Shown one piece after another: positions 1 through 7,400 of a DNA stretch of 10,058 nt. The notes under the pieces were generated by a model that searched no databases, was not told where the DNA came from, and saw nothing but the letters and a program-made list of their open reading frames with translations. Both the position numbers and the translations under genes were made by a program. Each line of letters opens with the position of its first letter. The stretch's first letter is position 1. The stretch is from an uncultured Tidjanibacter sp. (lineage in GTDB: Bacteria > Bacteroidota > Bacteroidia > Bacteroidales > Rikenellaceae): NCBI GenBank assembly GCA_934663885.1, contig CAKUKW010000055.1, positions 1 to 10,058 of the forward strand, read 5' to 3'.

Positions 1-51
1 CCTCAGCTTTACAGGCGGGAAATTGAGTTTCGGATATTTGACCTCTGCCAT
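1..51 (-). CDS. Start of an HsdR-N-like protein (partial, runs off left edge)
   Basis: Seventeen open codons begin at an ATG (complement of 49-51) and run to the first base of the window. The peptide is MAEVKYPKLNFPPVKLR. The pattern YPxLNxPPxxxR near the N-terminus is, from memory, typical of Bacteroidota proteins annotated as type I restriction enzyme R protein N-terminal domain (HSDR_N_2), usually small stand-alone nuclease-fold proteins rather than true HsdR subunits. Only this start is visible, so catalytic residues cannot be checked. It lies 74 bp downstream of the muiA-family stop on the same strand, so it could be cotranscribed. No clear -7 box of the TAnnTTTG type lies just upstream. 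The family is inferred from very few residues; a different protein starting here is quite possible. Confidence 0.42.
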   Translation of the reverse strand, partial: MAEVKYPKLNFPPVKLR

Positions 52-125
52 ATTTTCAAGTATTTGCGAAATGCAATACCACGATAGTTTAAGTCCATCG
101 CTATATTACGGAAATTCTCCGGCAC

Positions 126-1775
126 TTACAAATTGAGCTTTACCGTCTTGGGATATTTCACGCTGTAGCTTATATCGTAGGTTTTGGTTTCACCCGGAGC
201 AAGCTCTTCCTCCCATGTTATGACGCCCAGGTTTTCCACGTTCGCCGTCCACTTGGTAGTTTCCTTCGTACGCAGGGTAACCTCTACGTTCTTCTGAGTG
301 GAAATGGGGTACTGGTCTTTGGTTACGAGCTTTATGGGACGCGTCTGGTTATTCTTGACGGTTATCCTGTAGGTGAATACCTGCTGGATATCGCTGCCAA
401 TGGTGCGGGTGCTGCTGAAGTCCTGCAACTTTTCGCGCTTTACTGCCACGCGGGCGTCGGTACCGAGCGTAAGGGTCAGTTTTTCGGTAGTGGATGACGC
501 ATCGATAAAGGTTTGCCCCACGTAAGTTCCGTCGTATGTCACGTTAGCCGTTCCGCTCAGGAGGCCCAGTTTCTGCCAGTCGCCTATTTCGGCAATGAGA
601 TAGGTGCGCGTGTCGAGCTTAGGCGTCGCATAATACTTGTATTCCGCCTGCGTTTCCCTGGCCATCAGGTCGATACTCTGCTCCTTGCCGTTGCCGGGAA
701 TGGTGTATGGAAGCTCGATTGCATAAGTTACATTAAGTTCATTATCGTTGGTCACGATGTAATCCTGCATCGTGGACTGTTGGGGATAACCATAGTCTGC
801 AGCGCTCTCTTCAACCACAACTTCATCGTAGGAGTATGAATTCTGCATCATCATTTCCTTGGAGACGGACCCCTTTTGGGCAGATAGCCTGGCCTCCTGC
901 ATCGGGTAAAGGAACCATGCACTGAAAAGAGGCGCCACCTTGCCGTTGTTGGGAATGGAAGTGGAAAGGGTTAGTTTTACCTTTTCCCAGTCGAGGCCCG
1001 TAGTCTGCCTTACCCTCGATTTGGCTATTATCGAAACCGGCTTCTCGGTATTCGCTATGTTTATGTCGTAATAGGGCTCCCATCCCGCATTCGAAGTGTA
1101 ATAAACGACCGCGAAAGACGCATTTACTTCTTTGGGCGAAGAGAGGTTGAGCCTGAGGACGCCCGAAGTCTTATTGCCTTTTACTGATTCCTGGTTATAC
1201 TGGTTTTGAAGGGTCTGGACTTCGGCCCTCAGTTTTGTCCGCAGGTTATTCAGCAAAACTTTCGTTCCCTCCAACTCCTCGGATTTCGATTTGTAATAGT
1301 CGAGCGTCTTCTTCAGCTCATCGGTACCGAGCCCTTTTTCAGAACCCGAAACGTTCTTCGTTATACCCTCCTTGAGCAGGGATATCATATTTTCGTTTAT
1401 CCTCATATCAACCTCGACCTTACCAAGCTCATCATTTTTCAACGCTATCCTATCGGAGAGTTCCTTTAGTATAGGCGTCATATCCTTGGCCGATTTCAGG
1501 TAATCCACCGAAAACTCGGAGGAGGCAACTACCACATTGTCCGAGACCTTTATCTTAAGGCTGTTGACATCAACGTAAGGACTAAGGCCTTCGATCACTA
1601 TCTGGTTCTCCCCTTTCGTCAGTTGCGCTTTAGCGGTATGCGTAAGTTCAGCGCCGTTAAAAAATACCGTAGCGTCCGTAACTTTGGACTGAACGGTCCT
1701 GTAATCTTGCGCGGCAAGGCTGGAAAGCGCCACGCCCAAGGCTGTCGTCATCATAAATGCTATCTTTATATTCAT
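126..1775 (-). CDS. MuiA-family exported protein (DUF4140/DUF4139)
   Basis: This 549-residue protein starts with a signal peptide (about residues 1-22, hydrophobic MTTALGVALSSLAAQ), so it should act in the periplasm or at the envelope. Residues about 27-95 fit the DUF4140 N-terminal domain (VTDATVFFNGAELTHTAKAQL and following). Residues about 98-195 are charged and leucine-rich, a likely coiled coil. From about 205 to the end it fits DUF4139, including SNAGWEPYYDI near 228-238 and a beta-rich C-terminus ending YPKTVKLNL. The family is called mucoidy inhibitor A in databases, but a biochemical function is not established, so I give no mechanism. Length fits the family. A linker at about 300-345 is rich in Met, Tyr, Ser and Glu and looks disordered. 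The gene has its own candidate -7 box and a dyad upstream, and a terminator separates it from slyD. Confidence 0.88.
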   Translation of the reverse strand: MNIKIAFMMTTALGVALSSLAAQDYRTVQSKVTDATVFFNGAELTHTAKAQLTKGENQIVIEGLSPYVDVNSLKIKVSDNVVVASSEFSVDYLKSAKDMTPILKELSDRIALKNDELGKVEVDMRINENMISLLKEGITKNVSGSEKGLGTDELKKTLDYYKSKSEELEGTKVLLNNLRTKLRAEVQTLQNQYNQESVKGNKTSGVLRLNLSSPKEVNASFAVVYYTSNAGWEPYYDINIANTEKPVSIIAKSRVRQTTGLDWEKVKLTLSTSIPNNGKVAPLFSAWFLYPMQEARLSAQKGSVSKEMMMQNSYSYDEVVVEESAADYGYPQQSTMQDYIVTNDNELNVTYAIELPYTIPGNGKEQSIDLMARETQAEYKYYATPKLDTRTYLIAEIGDWQKLGLLSGTANVTYDGTYVGQTFIDASSTTEKLTLTLGTDARVAVKREKLQDFSSTRTIGSDIQQVFTYRITVKNNQTRPIKLVTKDQYPISTQKNVEVTLRTKETTKWTANVENLGVITWEEELAPGETKTYDISYSVKYPKTVKLNL

Positions 1776-1791
1776 AGTTGTGTGGGTTTTT

Positions 1792-1815
1792 AAAGTTTGT
1801 TAAATAACAAACTTT
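1792..1815. repeat. Perfect 24-bp palindrome upstream of the muiA-family start
   Basis: The left arm AAAGTTTGTTA (1792-1802) is matched exactly by its reverse complement TAACAAACTTT (1805-1815) with AA between. It ends 17 bp before the start codon at 1775 and lies downstream of the candidate -7 box at 1883-1890, so it would sit in the 5' untranslated region or cover a nearer promoter. The two-base centre suits a protein-binding operator better than an RNA hairpin, though a 9-bp stem with a 6-nt loop is also possible. No regulator gene is adjacent. Confidence 0.6.
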
Positions 1816-1882
1816 TAGGTTACGCGCGCCATTTCGACAGCGCTTTTCCTAATAGAGTAAACCGCCCGCAATTTTCCATATA

Positions 1883-1890
1883 CAAATTTA
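1883..1890 (-). promoter_or_regulatory. Candidate -7 box for the muiA-family gene
   Basis: The minus strand reads TAAATTTG, an exact match to the Bacteroidota -7 pattern TAnnTTTG. It would give a 5' leader of roughly 100 nt that contains the palindrome at 1792-1815. I see no good TTTG -33 element at the usual spacing, so this is a motif match only. Confidence 0.4.
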
Positions 1891-1964
1891 CTAAAATTTG
1901 CCCGGCAGTCTTATTTTCAGTGAAAACGAACACAAAAAAGAACGTTACGAAATTAACCGGACAC

Positions 1965-1994
1965 AAAAAAGGGCGGCCCAAAACCGTCCTTTTT
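1965..1994 (-). terminator. Intrinsic terminator after slyD
   Basis: Arms at 1966-1976 and 1984-1994 pair over 11 positions around a 7-nt loop: five A:T pairs, two G:C, one imperfect position (A/C in minus-strand RNA, G:U in plus-strand RNA), then CGG/CCG. In the minus-strand transcript the right side ends in a run of six U. It begins 24 bp beyond the slyD stop, the expected place for its terminator. The matching A/T tails on both sides mean it could work in both directions. Confidence 0.65.
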
Positions 1995-2018
1995 CAATAT
2001 TTCAAACGCTTAAGCGAA

Positions 2019-2558
2019 TTAGCATTCGCCGCCGCAATCGCTGTCGCAATCCTCGCAGCCTTCGTCGCCGCAGCCACAACCGCAACCTCCGCCCTGCTGC
2101 GGATAATCAGCCTCGGTTGCTTCCCGTACGCCCACAACTTCACCAGTGAAATGAAGCGTTTTTCCAGCCAGCGGATGGTTGAAATCCATCTTCACCTTGT
2201 CGCCCTCATTGTTGACGACCCTGCCGAGAAGGCGCATTCCTTCCGCTGTCTGCATCGGAATTTCGTTGCCAAGTTCGAGGAGTCCCTCTTCGACCTGGCC
2301 GTTTATTTCAAATGCCGATTTAGGCACGTCTACGATCATATCATCGTGGCTCTCGCCGTAACCGTCCGCCGGATCAATTGTAAAATCAAATTTATCGCCT
2401 TTCTTTTTCCCTTCGATGTTCTTTTCGAAGCCGGGGATAAGGAATCCCTCGCCGAATACGAACCCGAGCGGATTTTCCGTGGTAGCCTGATCGACCGTTT
2501 CACCGTCTACGTGAAGCTGGTAGCTCACCTCCACGAATTTTTTGTTTTCAATTTTCAT
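2019..2558 (-). CDS. slyD: SlyD-type FKBP peptidyl-prolyl cis-trans isomerase
   Basis: A 179-residue cytoplasmic protein predicted to isomerise Xaa-Pro bonds and act as a folding chaperone and metal handler. The FKBP half is seen in VSYQLHVDGETVD (11-23), FVFGEGFLIPGFEKNIEG (33-50) and NHPLAGKTLHFTGEV (127-141); the insert-in-flap chaperone region lies about 68-122. The C-terminal tail (from about 156) carries seven cysteines at 159, 161, 163, 168, 171, 175 and 179, including CxCxC, where other SlyD proteins have His/Cys-rich metal-binding tails. I use the ATG at 2558 because MKIENKKFVEVSY is where SlyD proteins normally begin; the frame is open for 23 more codons to an ATG at 2627, but that extension (with MKHAIIENYIKKQSI) shows no homology. 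It lies 98 bp downstream of gcvP on the same strand and is followed by a terminator. Confidence 0.93.
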   Translation of the reverse strand: MKIENKKFVEVSYQLHVDGETVDQATTENPLGFVFGEGFLIPGFEKNIEGKKKGDKFDFTIDPADGYGESHDDMIVDVPKSAFEINGQVEEGLLELGNEIPMQTAEGMRLLGRVVNNEGDKVKMDFNHPLAGKTLHFTGEVVGVREATEADYPQQGGGCGCGCGDEGCEDCDSDCGGEC

Positions 2559-2643
2559 TATACTCTGTTTTTTAATATAGTTTTCTATTATTGCATGTTT
2601 CATAGGAAGGCCCGCCTTGCACGGCATCCGCTATACAAACGTT

Positions 2644-2656
2644 AAGACGGCGTCTT
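2644..2656. repeat. Small dyad between gcvP and slyD
   Basis: AAGACGGCGTCTT is a palindrome around one central base, sitting against the gcvP stop codon at 2657. As RNA it makes a 5-bp stem with a 3-nt loop. In the gcvP direction no U run follows, so it is a poor terminator; it could be a processing or pausing site, or chance. A second short dyad, AAGGC-CC-GCCTT, lies at 2607-2618. Confidence 0.25.
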
Positions 2657-5500
2657 TTATTTCTCTTCGGCTTCGATCCACGCACATACCAGGTTACGGT
2701 CGCCGTATCCCGCATCTATTTTCGAGACGTAGGGGAAGAACTTGGACTGCCTGATCCACTCTGCCGGGAAAGCCGCGTGCAGCCTCGAGTAAGGGTGGTT
2801 CCATTCTCCGGCCACCTCTGCCGCGGTATGCGGGGCGTTGGTAAGCAGGTTGTCCTCGGCGCCGCTTATCGCTTCGCATTCGCGTTTAATGGAGATCATC
2901 GCCGCGATGAACTTATCCATTTCCTCCTTGGATTCGCTTTCTGTGGGTTCTACCATGAACGTATCGTGGACAGGGAACGAAAGCGTTGGGGCATGGAAGC
3001 CGTAATCCATAAGGCGGCGGGCAACGTCGGCGACCTCTACGCCGTAATCCTTGCGGAAATTCTGCAGGTCGAGTATCATTTCGTGCCCCACCCTTCCGTT
3101 TTCGCCGCTGTAGAAAGTGCGGTACTCTTTTGCAAGGGCCTTGGACATATAGTTTGCGTTCACGATAGCCATTTCAGTCGAACGGCGCAGGCCTTTTTCA
3201 CCCAGCATTTTTATATAGCCGTAAGTGATCGGCAACAGCATAGCGTTACCGTAAGGTGCGGACGCCACAGCGGTTATAGCTTCTTCACCACCAGTTTCAA
3301 TGACCGGATGCGAAGGAAGGAAGGGCACCAGGTGCTCTGCAACGCAGATAGGGCCCACACCGGGACCGCCGCCGCCGTGGGGCATCGCGAAGGTCTTGTG
3401 GAGGTTGAGGTGGCAAACGTCGGCACCTATGAAACCGGGATTGGTCAGGCCGACCTGTGCGTTCATATTCGCGCCGTCCATGAATACCTGTCCGCCCGCA
3501 TCATGGACCGCGTCCACTATCTCACGTATATTGGTTTCGAATATACCATGTGTCGAAGGATATGTTATCATCGCGCCGCAAAGCTCATCGGCATATTCCT
3601 GTGCCTTTGCCTTGAAGTCTTCGGTATCGATATTGCCTTTTTCATCGGTCCTGGTAACCACTATCTTCATTCCGGCCATCGCCGCCGAAGCGGGATTCGT
3701 GCCATGCGCGGAAGCGGGAATGAGCATTACGGTGCGGAAACCCTGCCCCCGGCTCTGGTGCCACGCGCGGATAACCATAAGGCCCGCATATTCGCCGGCA
3801 GCTCCCGAATTAGGCTGTAGCGAACATCCTGCGAAACCGGTGATCGCCGCGAGGTCTTTTTCCAGGCCTTCTATCAACTCGAGGTACCCTTGGGCCTGCG
3901 AGGCGGGAACGTAAGGATGTATGCCCGTAAAGCCCGCTAGCGACAGGGGCATCATCTCAGCGGCGGCGTTCAGTTTCATGGTACACGAACCGAGCGATAT
4001 CATACTGTCTGCCAGTGAAATATCCCTGCGCTCGAGCCTCTTGATATACCTCATCATTTCCGTTTCGCTGTGGTATTTATGGAATACAGCGGCTGTAAGG
4101 ATTTCATCCCTGCGCAGGAGATCTTTCAGTAACGTTATTTTATCTTCGCCTATTTTAATGCTCTTGGGAGCTTTTTTACCCGCCGCCTCGGCGAATATGG
4201 CCACTACCTGGGTAACCTCGCCTGCGGTAGTCACTTCGTCGAAACTCATCCTGACGGTGTTTTCGTCGGGATAGAAGAAATTAATCTTCCTCGCGAGCGC
4301 TGAATTCTGCACCACGGCAGCGTCGGCTTTCACTTCCAGCGTATCGAAATAGTTATTATGTTTAATTGCAAAACCGAGCTCCTTCAGCGCTTCGGCAACG
4401 GCTGCCGTATGTGAATGGATATGTTTTGATATCCTGCGTAGGCCTTCCGGGCCATGGTAAACAGCGAAGAAACCCGTCATCGATGCTACAAGGGCGGATG
4501 CCGTACATATATTCGATGTAGCCTTCTCGCGCTTGATATGCTGCTCCCGCGTCTGCAGGGCCATACGCAGGGCCGGATTGCCCAGCCTGTCGACCGAAAC
4601 GCCTATTATGCGGCCCGGCATATTGCGTTTGAATTCTTCCCTGGTTGTCATAAAACCTGCAGTCGGGCCGCCGAATCCCAGAGGCAGGCCGAACCTCTGC
4701 ACGGAACCGACGGCTATGTCGGCGCCCCATGCTCCCGGGGATTTCAGCAGTACGAGCGCCATCGGGTCGCACACGGCGGCTACTTTAGCTCCTACGGCAT
4801 GGGCCGCGGCTGCGAAACCGTCGTAATCCCTTACTTCGCCGTCGGCAGCGGGGTACTGTACTACAGCGCCGAATTCCTTGCCCGTAAAAGTATAATTTTC
4901 GTAACTGTCCCTTATAATTTCGATCCCGAACGGTTCGGCGCGCGTAAGGATAACGTCGAGTACGTTGGGGAATATGTTTTCATCTACGAAAAGCTGGTTG
5001 ACTCCGTTCTTTACCTGGTCGCGAGAACGCAGGGAGAACATCATCAGCATGGCTTCGGCTGCCGCCGTCGCGTCGTCGAGGAGCGAACAGTTGCCGATTT
5101 CCATTCCCGTAAGCGAAATTGTCATCGTCTGGAAATTGAGAAGCGCTTCGAGCCTGCCCTGCGAAACCTCGGCCTGGTAGGGAGTGTAGGAAGTATACCA
5201 TCCGGCGTTCTCGAAAACATTCCTCATAATTACCGCCGGAACGGCAGACGGGTACCATCCCATCCCGATAAACGAGCGGTAATTTTTATTCTTTGCCGCC
5301 AGCTCCCCGATATGGGCGGAGAATTCGTATTCGCTCATCCCCTCCGCCGGAATTGCCATCGGCTTGCGGAGCTTTATATTGGACGGTATTACCTGCCCTA
5401 TGAGTTCGTCGACGCTTCCGACGCCGATAACGTCGAGCATATCGCTTAAGTCCTTCCCTGTGACGCCTATGTGGCGCTCTGCAAATTTATCGAACGACAT
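2657..5500 (-). CDS. gcvP: Glycine dehydrogenase (decarboxylating), P protein of the glycine cleavage system
   Basis: This 947-residue PLP enzyme decarboxylates glycine and passes the aminomethyl group to the lipoyl arm of GcvH; with GcvT and Lpd it yields CO2, ammonia and methylene-tetrahydrofolate. It is full length, with the N- and C-terminal halves fused as in most Bacteroidota. Evidence: MSFDKFAERHIG at the start, SLGSCTMKLN at 502-511, HGTNPASAAMAGMK in the second half, and NLHKTFAMPHGGGGPG with the PLP lysine at K702 and the glycine-rich loop after it. The C-terminus (WIRQSKFFPYVSKIDAGYGDRNLVC) is also typical. I chose the ATG at 5500 because it fits the family start and lies downstream of a -7 box at 5549-5556; the frame is open further back to 5563, but that extension would overlap the promoter. 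gcvT and gcvH are not in the window. slyD follows 98 bp downstream. Confidence 0.98.
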   Translation of the reverse strand: MSFDKFAERHIGVTGKDLSDMLDVIGVGSVDELIGQVIPSNIKLRKPMAIPAEGMSEYEFSAHIGELAAKNKNYRSFIGMGWYPSAVPAVIMRNVFENAGWYTSYTPYQAEVSQGRLEALLNFQTMTISLTGMEIGNCSLLDDATAAAEAMLMMFSLRSRDQVKNGVNQLFVDENIFPNVLDVILTRAEPFGIEIIRDSYENYTFTGKEFGAVVQYPAADGEVRDYDGFAAAAHAVGAKVAAVCDPMALVLLKSPGAWGADIAVGSVQRFGLPLGFGGPTAGFMTTREEFKRNMPGRIIGVSVDRLGNPALRMALQTREQHIKREKATSNICTASALVASMTGFFAVYHGPEGLRRISKHIHSHTAAVAEALKELGFAIKHNNYFDTLEVKADAAVVQNSALARKINFFYPDENTVRMSFDEVTTAGEVTQVVAIFAEAAGKKAPKSIKIGEDKITLLKDLLRRDEILTAAVFHKYHSETEMMRYIKRLERRDISLADSMISLGSCTMKLNAAAEMMPLSLAGFTGIHPYVPASQAQGYLELIEGLEKDLAAITGFAGCSLQPNSGAAGEYAGLMVIRAWHQSRGQGFRTVMLIPASAHGTNPASAAMAGMKIVVTRTDEKGNIDTEDFKAKAQEYADELCGAMITYPSTHGIFETNIREIVDAVHDAGGQVFMDGANMNAQVGLTNPGFIGADVCHLNLHKTFAMPHGGGGPGVGPICVAEHLVPFLPSHPVIETGGEEAITAVASAPYGNAMLLPITYGYIKMLGEKGLRRSTEMAIVNANYMSKALAKEYRTFYSGENGRVGHEMILDLQNFRKDYGVEVADVARRLMDYGFHAPTLSFPVHDTFMVEPTESESKEEMDKFIAAMISIKRECEAISGAEDNLLTNAPHTAAEVAGEWNHPYSRLHAAFPAEWIRQSKFFPYVSKIDAGYGDRNLVCAWIEAEEK

Positions 5501-5548
5501 CTTATATATGGTTTTAAATGATTTAACGCTCCATGGTTTCAAGCGATG

Positions 5549-5556
5549 CAAATATA
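5549..5556 (-). promoter_or_regulatory. Candidate -7 box for gcvP
   Basis: The minus strand reads TATATTTG, an exact TAnnTTTG match, about 48 bp before the start at 5500, giving a leader of roughly 40 nt. The surrounding 11 bases (plus strand TGCAAATATAA) recur exactly in front of the nucleoside kinase at 9237-9247, which supports both as promoter elements. No glycine riboswitch was recognised in the leader, which is too short for one. No clear -33 TTTG is seen. Confidence 0.5.
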
Positions 5557-5649
5557 ACAACAATAGCCCGAATAAATGGACGCTGACCGCTTATTTTTCA
5601 ACAATTAATTACATGGTGAGCAACGGGCCGGCTACCTCGCTTACGCCCG

Positions 5650-5666
5650 TATAAATAAAATTTATA
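5650..5666. repeat. AT-rich dyad overlapping the ResB-like gene's -7 box
   Basis: TATAAAT (5650-5656) and ATTTATA (5660-5666) are perfect reverse complements with AAA between. The right arm shares two bases with the candidate -7 box at 5665-5672, a placement that would let a bound protein block RNA polymerase. Its low complexity means chance is a real alternative. Confidence 0.35.
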
Positions 5667-5672
5667 TTTTTG
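5665..5672 (+). promoter_or_regulatory. Candidate -7 box for the ResB-like gene
   Basis: TATTTTTG matches TAnnTTTG exactly, 41 bp before the ATG at 5714. No TTTG at the -33 spacing is evident. With the gcvP box at 5549-5556 it makes a divergent promoter region of about 210 bp between the two start codons. Confidence 0.4.
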
Positions 5673-5713
5673 TATTGACAGACTACATGTAACCGCCCCT
5701 AAATGCAATTGTT

Positions 5714-6646
5714 ATGAAAATATTCTATATACTCATGATTACCGCCCTAGTGCTACAGGTGGCGTCGGGTAACATGGATATAAGCCTTTTCACTTTCCCC
5801 GTAAACATTCTGGTGATTGTGGTTGTACTGTACCTGGCTTTCGCCGAATACAATAAAACCAAAAAGAAAGGGAGCCCTTCCAGTATATCCTCCCGCAGCG
5901 GAATACTGGCCGCACTGGGGATGCTGGCGCTTGCGGGCATTATAGTCCTTGCATTCCCGCAATTCCCGGTTGAAGGAACTGCCGAGATGGGTAAAGTCGG
6001 ATTGAGGCTGGGGCTTTACGGATTTACTCGCTCATGGATCTTTGCGGCATCGGTACTGTGGCTGCTAATCGTCCTGGCCTCTTACGTGATCCGTGCCATA
6101 GGTGCGAGGAAAAAACTTTCATGGCACGCTAATTCACTAATATTACCGGCGGCAGGCTTGTGGCTGGCAGTAGCGGGGCTTTTCCTGGGATCGCCCGATA
6201 TGACCAACGTCGAGGTCGTTTCCTACACGCATTTCGCGACCAACATGGGGAATGACCGGACAGGCAAAACCGTTACGCTTCCGGTTAGCGTTAGGACGGA
6301 GAAGATAGAGACGGAAGAGCGCGGCGACGGCAGCCTCAAAATTACTTTCGCCGACATAAGGCTCACGGGCAGGGATAATGAGTGGTATTACGTAAGCGAG
6401 TCGCGCACCAAAGCGGACAGCTACCTCTTCAAAAAAGGAAAATGGATAGTCCTGCTGGCCGAGAACAACCTTCCCGCAGGCAGCATACCCGACCATTGCG
6501 TCGTAAAACTGATAGAGTGTCCCTGGTACTATGCGATCTACGCCGGTTGCCTTATGCTTGCGATAGGGCTTATATCAGTGCCGATAATGATGCTGATCTC
6601 CTCCGCCCGGGATGAAAAAAAACCGTCAGGCAAATCCGCGGACTAA
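5714..6646 (+). CDS. ResB-like polytopic membrane protein (possible cytochrome c biogenesis)
   Basis: A 310-residue membrane protein with six probable membrane segments, about residues 5-19, 27-45, 65-82, 108-127, 141-159 and 271-296, and one large hydrophilic loop at about 160-268. Three features recall the ResB/CcsB half of system II cytochrome c maturation: a segment ending GLWLAVAGLFLGSPDM before the loop, a loop containing GKTVTLPVSV and later DNEWYYVSES, and a last helix preceded by ECPWYYAIYAGCLML. The real ResB partner CcsA, or a ResB-CcsA fusion, is not in the window, nor is any cytochrome c gene, so function is inferred. The sequence is diverged; if the resemblance is wrong, it is an unassigned inner-membrane protein. 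Its stop (TAA, 6644-6646) overlaps the stop of the opposite gene. No terminator is visible after it. Confidence 0.5.
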   Translation: MKIFYILMITALVLQVASGNMDISLFTFPVNILVIVVVLYLAFAEYNKTKKKGSPSSISSRSGILAALGMLALAGIIVLAFPQFPVEGTAEMGKVGLRLGLYGFTRSWIFAASVLWLLIVLASYVIRAIGARKKLSWHANSLILPAAGLWLAVAGLFLGSPDMTNVEVVSYTHFATNMGNDRTGKTVTLPVSVRTEKIETEERGDGSLKITFADIRLTGRDNEWYYVSESRTKADSYLFKKGKWIVLLAENNLPAGSIPDHCVVKLIECPWYYAIYAGCLMLAIGLISVPIMMLISSARDEKKPSGKSAD

Positions 6647-7317
6647 CGTTCGCGCCCGCCTATAACAAGGCCGAGTTTCAGGCCAAAGTAATACAGGTTC
6701 CCGGAAACATAATTGCAGTAAGCGGTAACCCTCACGGCATTTTCGTACTCCATGCCGCACCTTACGGAAAATGCGTTGAACCCTTTCTTATGATAAGCGC
6801 CGATGTCAGTCGTTCTCTTCATTTCCATGTTCAGGAGATGTACATGTGCAAAGTCGTAATTGGAATCGGCGTACCCGTAGCCAATGCCGGCAAACCAGCT
6901 GAAGTCAGAATTACTCCGGAAATTATAGTCGGCGGTAAGTTGCAGGGCATTGACTGTGCCCCGGGCGCGAATAAACCTCTCCTCATCCACGGGCAAGTTT
7001 TCCCACTCCCGTGTGTCGTTCCATTGCCTGATAAAACTGTCTAAAGAGTACTGAAGCCCCAGGCTGAAAGGAGTTTCAGGTAAATTAAAACGGATTTCCG
7101 CACCCATGCCTATCCCGGGCCTCGTACTGCTCTTTTGTGTCAGCCCGTCCAGACTTATCGTTTTATTCGGCGCCAGCAGGGTGCCCGCACTGAAAATTTC
7201 GAACTCGAAAATTCCGACATTTACATTTTCGCTTTCCTGAAGGTAAAGAGTATTCTGCGCATGGAGAGCACAGGAGCCGGAAATACCAAATAATATTATC
7301 AGTAAAAATCTACCCAT
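6643..7317 (-). CDS. Outer-membrane beta-barrel protein, function unknown
   Basis: A 224-residue exported protein. The signal peptide is about residues 1-21 (MGRFLLIILFGISGSCALHAQ), with cleavage after HAQ as is common in Bacteroidota. The rest alternates polar and hydrophobic residues in strands such as GIGMGAEIRF, FSLGLQYSLDSFIRQW, ALQLTADYNFR, FSWFAGIGYGYAD, FSVRCGMEYE, VRVTAYCNYVSG and YYFGLKLGLVIGG, which fits a barrel of about eight to ten strands. I do not recognise a specific function. I chose the ATG at 7317 because the signal peptide begins there; the open frame extends to 7350 without adding signal-like sequence. No clear -7 box is seen ahead of it, so it may depend on readthrough from the kinase or on a promoter that departs from the consensus. 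Its TAG stop overlaps the opposite gene's TAA by four bases in total span. Confidence 0.75.
   Translation of the reverse strand: MGRFLLIILFGISGSCALHAQNTLYLQESENVNVGIFEFEIFSAGTLLAPNKTISLDGLTQKSSTRPGIGMGAEIRFNLPETPFSLGLQYSLDSFIRQWNDTREWENLPVDEERFIRARGTVNALQLTADYNFRSNSDFSWFAGIGYGYADSNYDFAHVHLLNMEMKRTTDIGAYHKKGFNAFSVRCGMEYENAVRVTAYCNYVSGNLYYFGLKLGLVIGGRER
7074..7090. repeat. 17-bp direct repeat, copy 1 (inside the beta-barrel gene)
   Basis: TTTCAGGTAAATTAAAA occurs here and again at 7401-7417. In this copy it lies inside the beta-barrel gene and encodes part of FNLPET on the minus strand. A preceding GAG is also shared, with a one-base shift. Confidence 0.6.
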
Positions 7318-7400
7318 ATCTTTGAAATAGTAAGTTAATAATAAATACATTACCTGTAAGATTGGAAAACCAGGGCATTTGTTGCACCGTCTTACTGAGA

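Noticed and set aside
59..79. Imperfect hairpin GTATTTGC-GAAAT-GCAATAC as a muiA-family terminator
   Set aside because: It has a bulge and no U run on the minus strand, and lies against the next gene's start.
2559..2627. N-terminal extension of SlyD with a short basic, hydrophobic stretch
   Set aside because: It is not a convincing signal peptide, and SlyD proteins begin at the sequence seen from 2558.
1797..2645. Open frame of 282 codons on the plus strand
   Set aside because: Covers slyD in antisense plus both flanking gaps and the terminator; the opposite strand has a clear FKBP protein.
2777..3820. Open frame of 347 codons on the plus strand
   Set aside because: It lies wholly antisense to gcvP, whose PLP lysine and family motifs fix the coding strand; the translation has no recognisable domain and is a shadow of codon bias.
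4454..5449. Open frame of 331 codons on the plus strand
   Set aside because: Also antisense to gcvP, rich in Arg, His and Cys with no domain pattern; treated as a shadow.
5501..5548. Glycine riboswitch ahead of gcvP
   Set aside because: The likely leader is only about 40 nt, too short for a glycine aptamer, and no aptamer motifs are seen.
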